Program-made: the position numbers and the translations under genes | Notes under the pieces: model-generated | The model's database searches: none | Told to the model about the DNA's origin: nothing | What the model saw: the letters and a program-made list of their open reading frames with translations, nothing else | From: Fodinibius roseus | GTDB taxonomy: Bacteria; Bacteroidota; Rhodothermia; Balneolales; Balneolaceae | Assembly: GCF_900129315.1 (NCBI RefSeq) | Contig: NZ_FQUS01000010.1 | Location: 1-64,000 of the forward strand | Length of the DNA stretch: 64,000 nt | Direction of reading: 5' to 3' | Part shown: positions 63,182-64,000 of the stretch, piece after piece | Position numbering within the stretch: the stretch's first letter is position 1 | Layout: every line of letters starts with the position of its first letter

Positions 63182-64000
63182 TCAATTCGTTGTTTGCACT
63201 TCTGTACGAGCCAGCTCCGGATGATCGGTAAGCTCAAGATGTAAATAAAGCTGTTCTGCTTTCTTAAGGTGACGGGATGCCTCTTTTTCCCGATCTAACT
63301 TTATCAGAATTTTTGCGAGTAATTGTTTTCGTTCGGCTCGCTCCATAGCACGGCCGGGATAAGTCATAGTGCTAAGCGATTTTTTTATCTTCTGATGAGC
63401 CTTCTTTAGACTCCCGGATTCGACGAGACATCGTGCACGGGATTCATAAATTTGAGCCTGGTACACCGGGTTCTCATCATTAGTCTGGCCGTTATCGACG
63501 TTCATCTCGTTTAATATGAAGATCCCTTCTTTTGTGTTGCCTGAGCGGCACAGTGCCTCGGCTAAAACTCCGTCCGGGGTATTGTGATACATTGTATAGT
63601 GTCCCTGGTCAAAGAAGTCACGAGTTTGTAATAATTTCGGTTTAGCTTCCCGCCATCGGTTCATCTGTCCCAGCATTAATCCTCTGTAAATGTTAGGTAC
63701 CGGCCAGTTGTCGAGGTCCTTGTTGAGACTGTGCGCCCATTTTTCGTTAGCAATTTCCAAAGCAGAGAGCGCTTCGTCAAATTGACCGGAATATAATTTG
63801 GTCGCAGCCAATGCTCCATATGCAACGCTTTCTACACCGGTCGGTTCATCATAGATATGATTAAAAATAGAAATGGCTTCCCGGGCTCTTTTCTCAGCAA
63901 TATCGAATTGTCCCAATTTATATTTTAAACTGACACTGTTCATAAGGTTTATGCCATAATTAAGACTTTCGCTTCCCTCCAGTTTTTCTATGATTTTTAT
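63182..64000 (-). CDS. TPR-repeat protein, 5' end beyond the window
   Basis: At least 272 residues, open to the window edge (codons for IIEKLEGSESLNYGINL precede the first Met in view, at 63943), so the N-terminus is missing. Tetratricopeptide-like helices repeat every 34-40 residues (LGQFDIAEKRAREAISIF, YSGQFDEALSALEIANEKW, LCRSGNTKEGIFILNEM, GSLKKAHQKIKKSL, REKEASRHLKKAEQLY). Such C-terminal TPR arrays often follow kinase, cyclase or regulator domains in this group; what precedes it here cannot be seen. Confidence 0.75.
   Translation of the reverse strand: MKIIEKLEGSESLNYGINLMNSVSLKYKLGQFDIAEKRAREAISIFNHIYDEPTGVESVAYGALAATKLYSGQFDEALSALEIANEKWAHSLNKDLDNWPVPNIYRGLMLGQMNRWREAKPKLLQTRDFFDQGHYTMYHNTPDGVLAEALCRSGNTKEGIFILNEMNVDNGQTNDENPVYQAQIYESRARCLVESGSLKKAHQKIKKSLSTMTYPGRAMERAERKQLLAKILIKLDREKEASRHLKKAEQLYLHLELTDHPELARTEVQTTN

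Noticed and set aside
1-64000. CRISPR arrays, rRNA genes, prophage or integrase genes
   Set aside because: No regularly spaced short repeats, rRNA signatures or phage structural genes were seen.

Overview
The window looks like chromosomal DNA from a member of the Bacteroidota/FCB group, most likely Balneolota (Balneolaceae) or a close relative. The reasons are a SusC/SusD pair with an ECF sigma factor and FecR, a SusD of the SusD_2 type, a tRNA promoter that fits the TTG-N19-TAnnTTTG pattern of this phylum, a tRNA without encoded CCA, few strong Shine-Dalgarno sites, and many Na+/H+ and cation transporters as in halophiles. The phylum call is inference; no rRNA is present.

Layout. 1-2.1 kb: a tRNA/tmRNA-like 3' end, a strong terminator, an internally deleted IS3-family transposase remnant and a class-C-type serine hydrolase. 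2.3-8.8 kb: alpha/beta hydrolase, YjbQ, Ca/Na antiporter, a very Cys/Met-rich leader-like mini-gene followed by an intrinsic terminator, an isochorismatase-like protein, a polysaccharide deacetylase and a DUF389 membrane protein. 9-16.7 kb: housekeeping and stress genes (tandem Usp, Lon-like protease, SDR, ABC-F ATPase, CNNM/CorC-like protein). 16.9-22.8 kb: a sugar-catabolic cluster (exported Gfo/Idh oxidoreductase, PIG-L deacetylase, TIM-barrel isomerase, MFS importer, ROK kinase). 23.3-33.1 kb: a signalling and uptake locus (ECF sigma, FecR, STN-SusC, SusD) followed by two murein hydrolases (NlpC/P60 and Amidase_3), suggesting uptake of peptidoglycan fragments. 33.3-45.1 kb: an ion and amino-acid transport island (exported serine protease, CPA2 antiporter with Usp domains, CPA1 antiporter with a TrkA-N-like domain, two tandem APC permeases fused to a PTS EIIA-like domain and an RCK_C domain, and an AsmA-like protein). 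45.3-56.5 kb: hisS, a quinone oxidoreductase and surface-glycan genes (flippase, TupA-like ATP-grasp, two GT2 enzymes, sulfotransferase, YfhO), then gatC. 57-63 kb: a tight operon HPr-EI-PGI/PMI-birA-tilS-hpt, then tRNA-Ser(GCT) and a TPR protein cut by the window end.

Possible links. HPr and EI are encoded without a sugar EII, while both APC permeases carry an EIIA-type domain with the phospho-acceptor histidine retained; a PTS-controlled permease is a reasonable hypothesis. At least five copies of a ~115-140 bp interspersed repeat, a sixth sequence sharing only its ends, and one ~320 bp element with inverted ends lie between genes. The repeats explain some false N-terminal extensions. The most unusual element is the Cys-rich mini-gene at 5385-5498, whose layout allows a translation-coupled attenuator.
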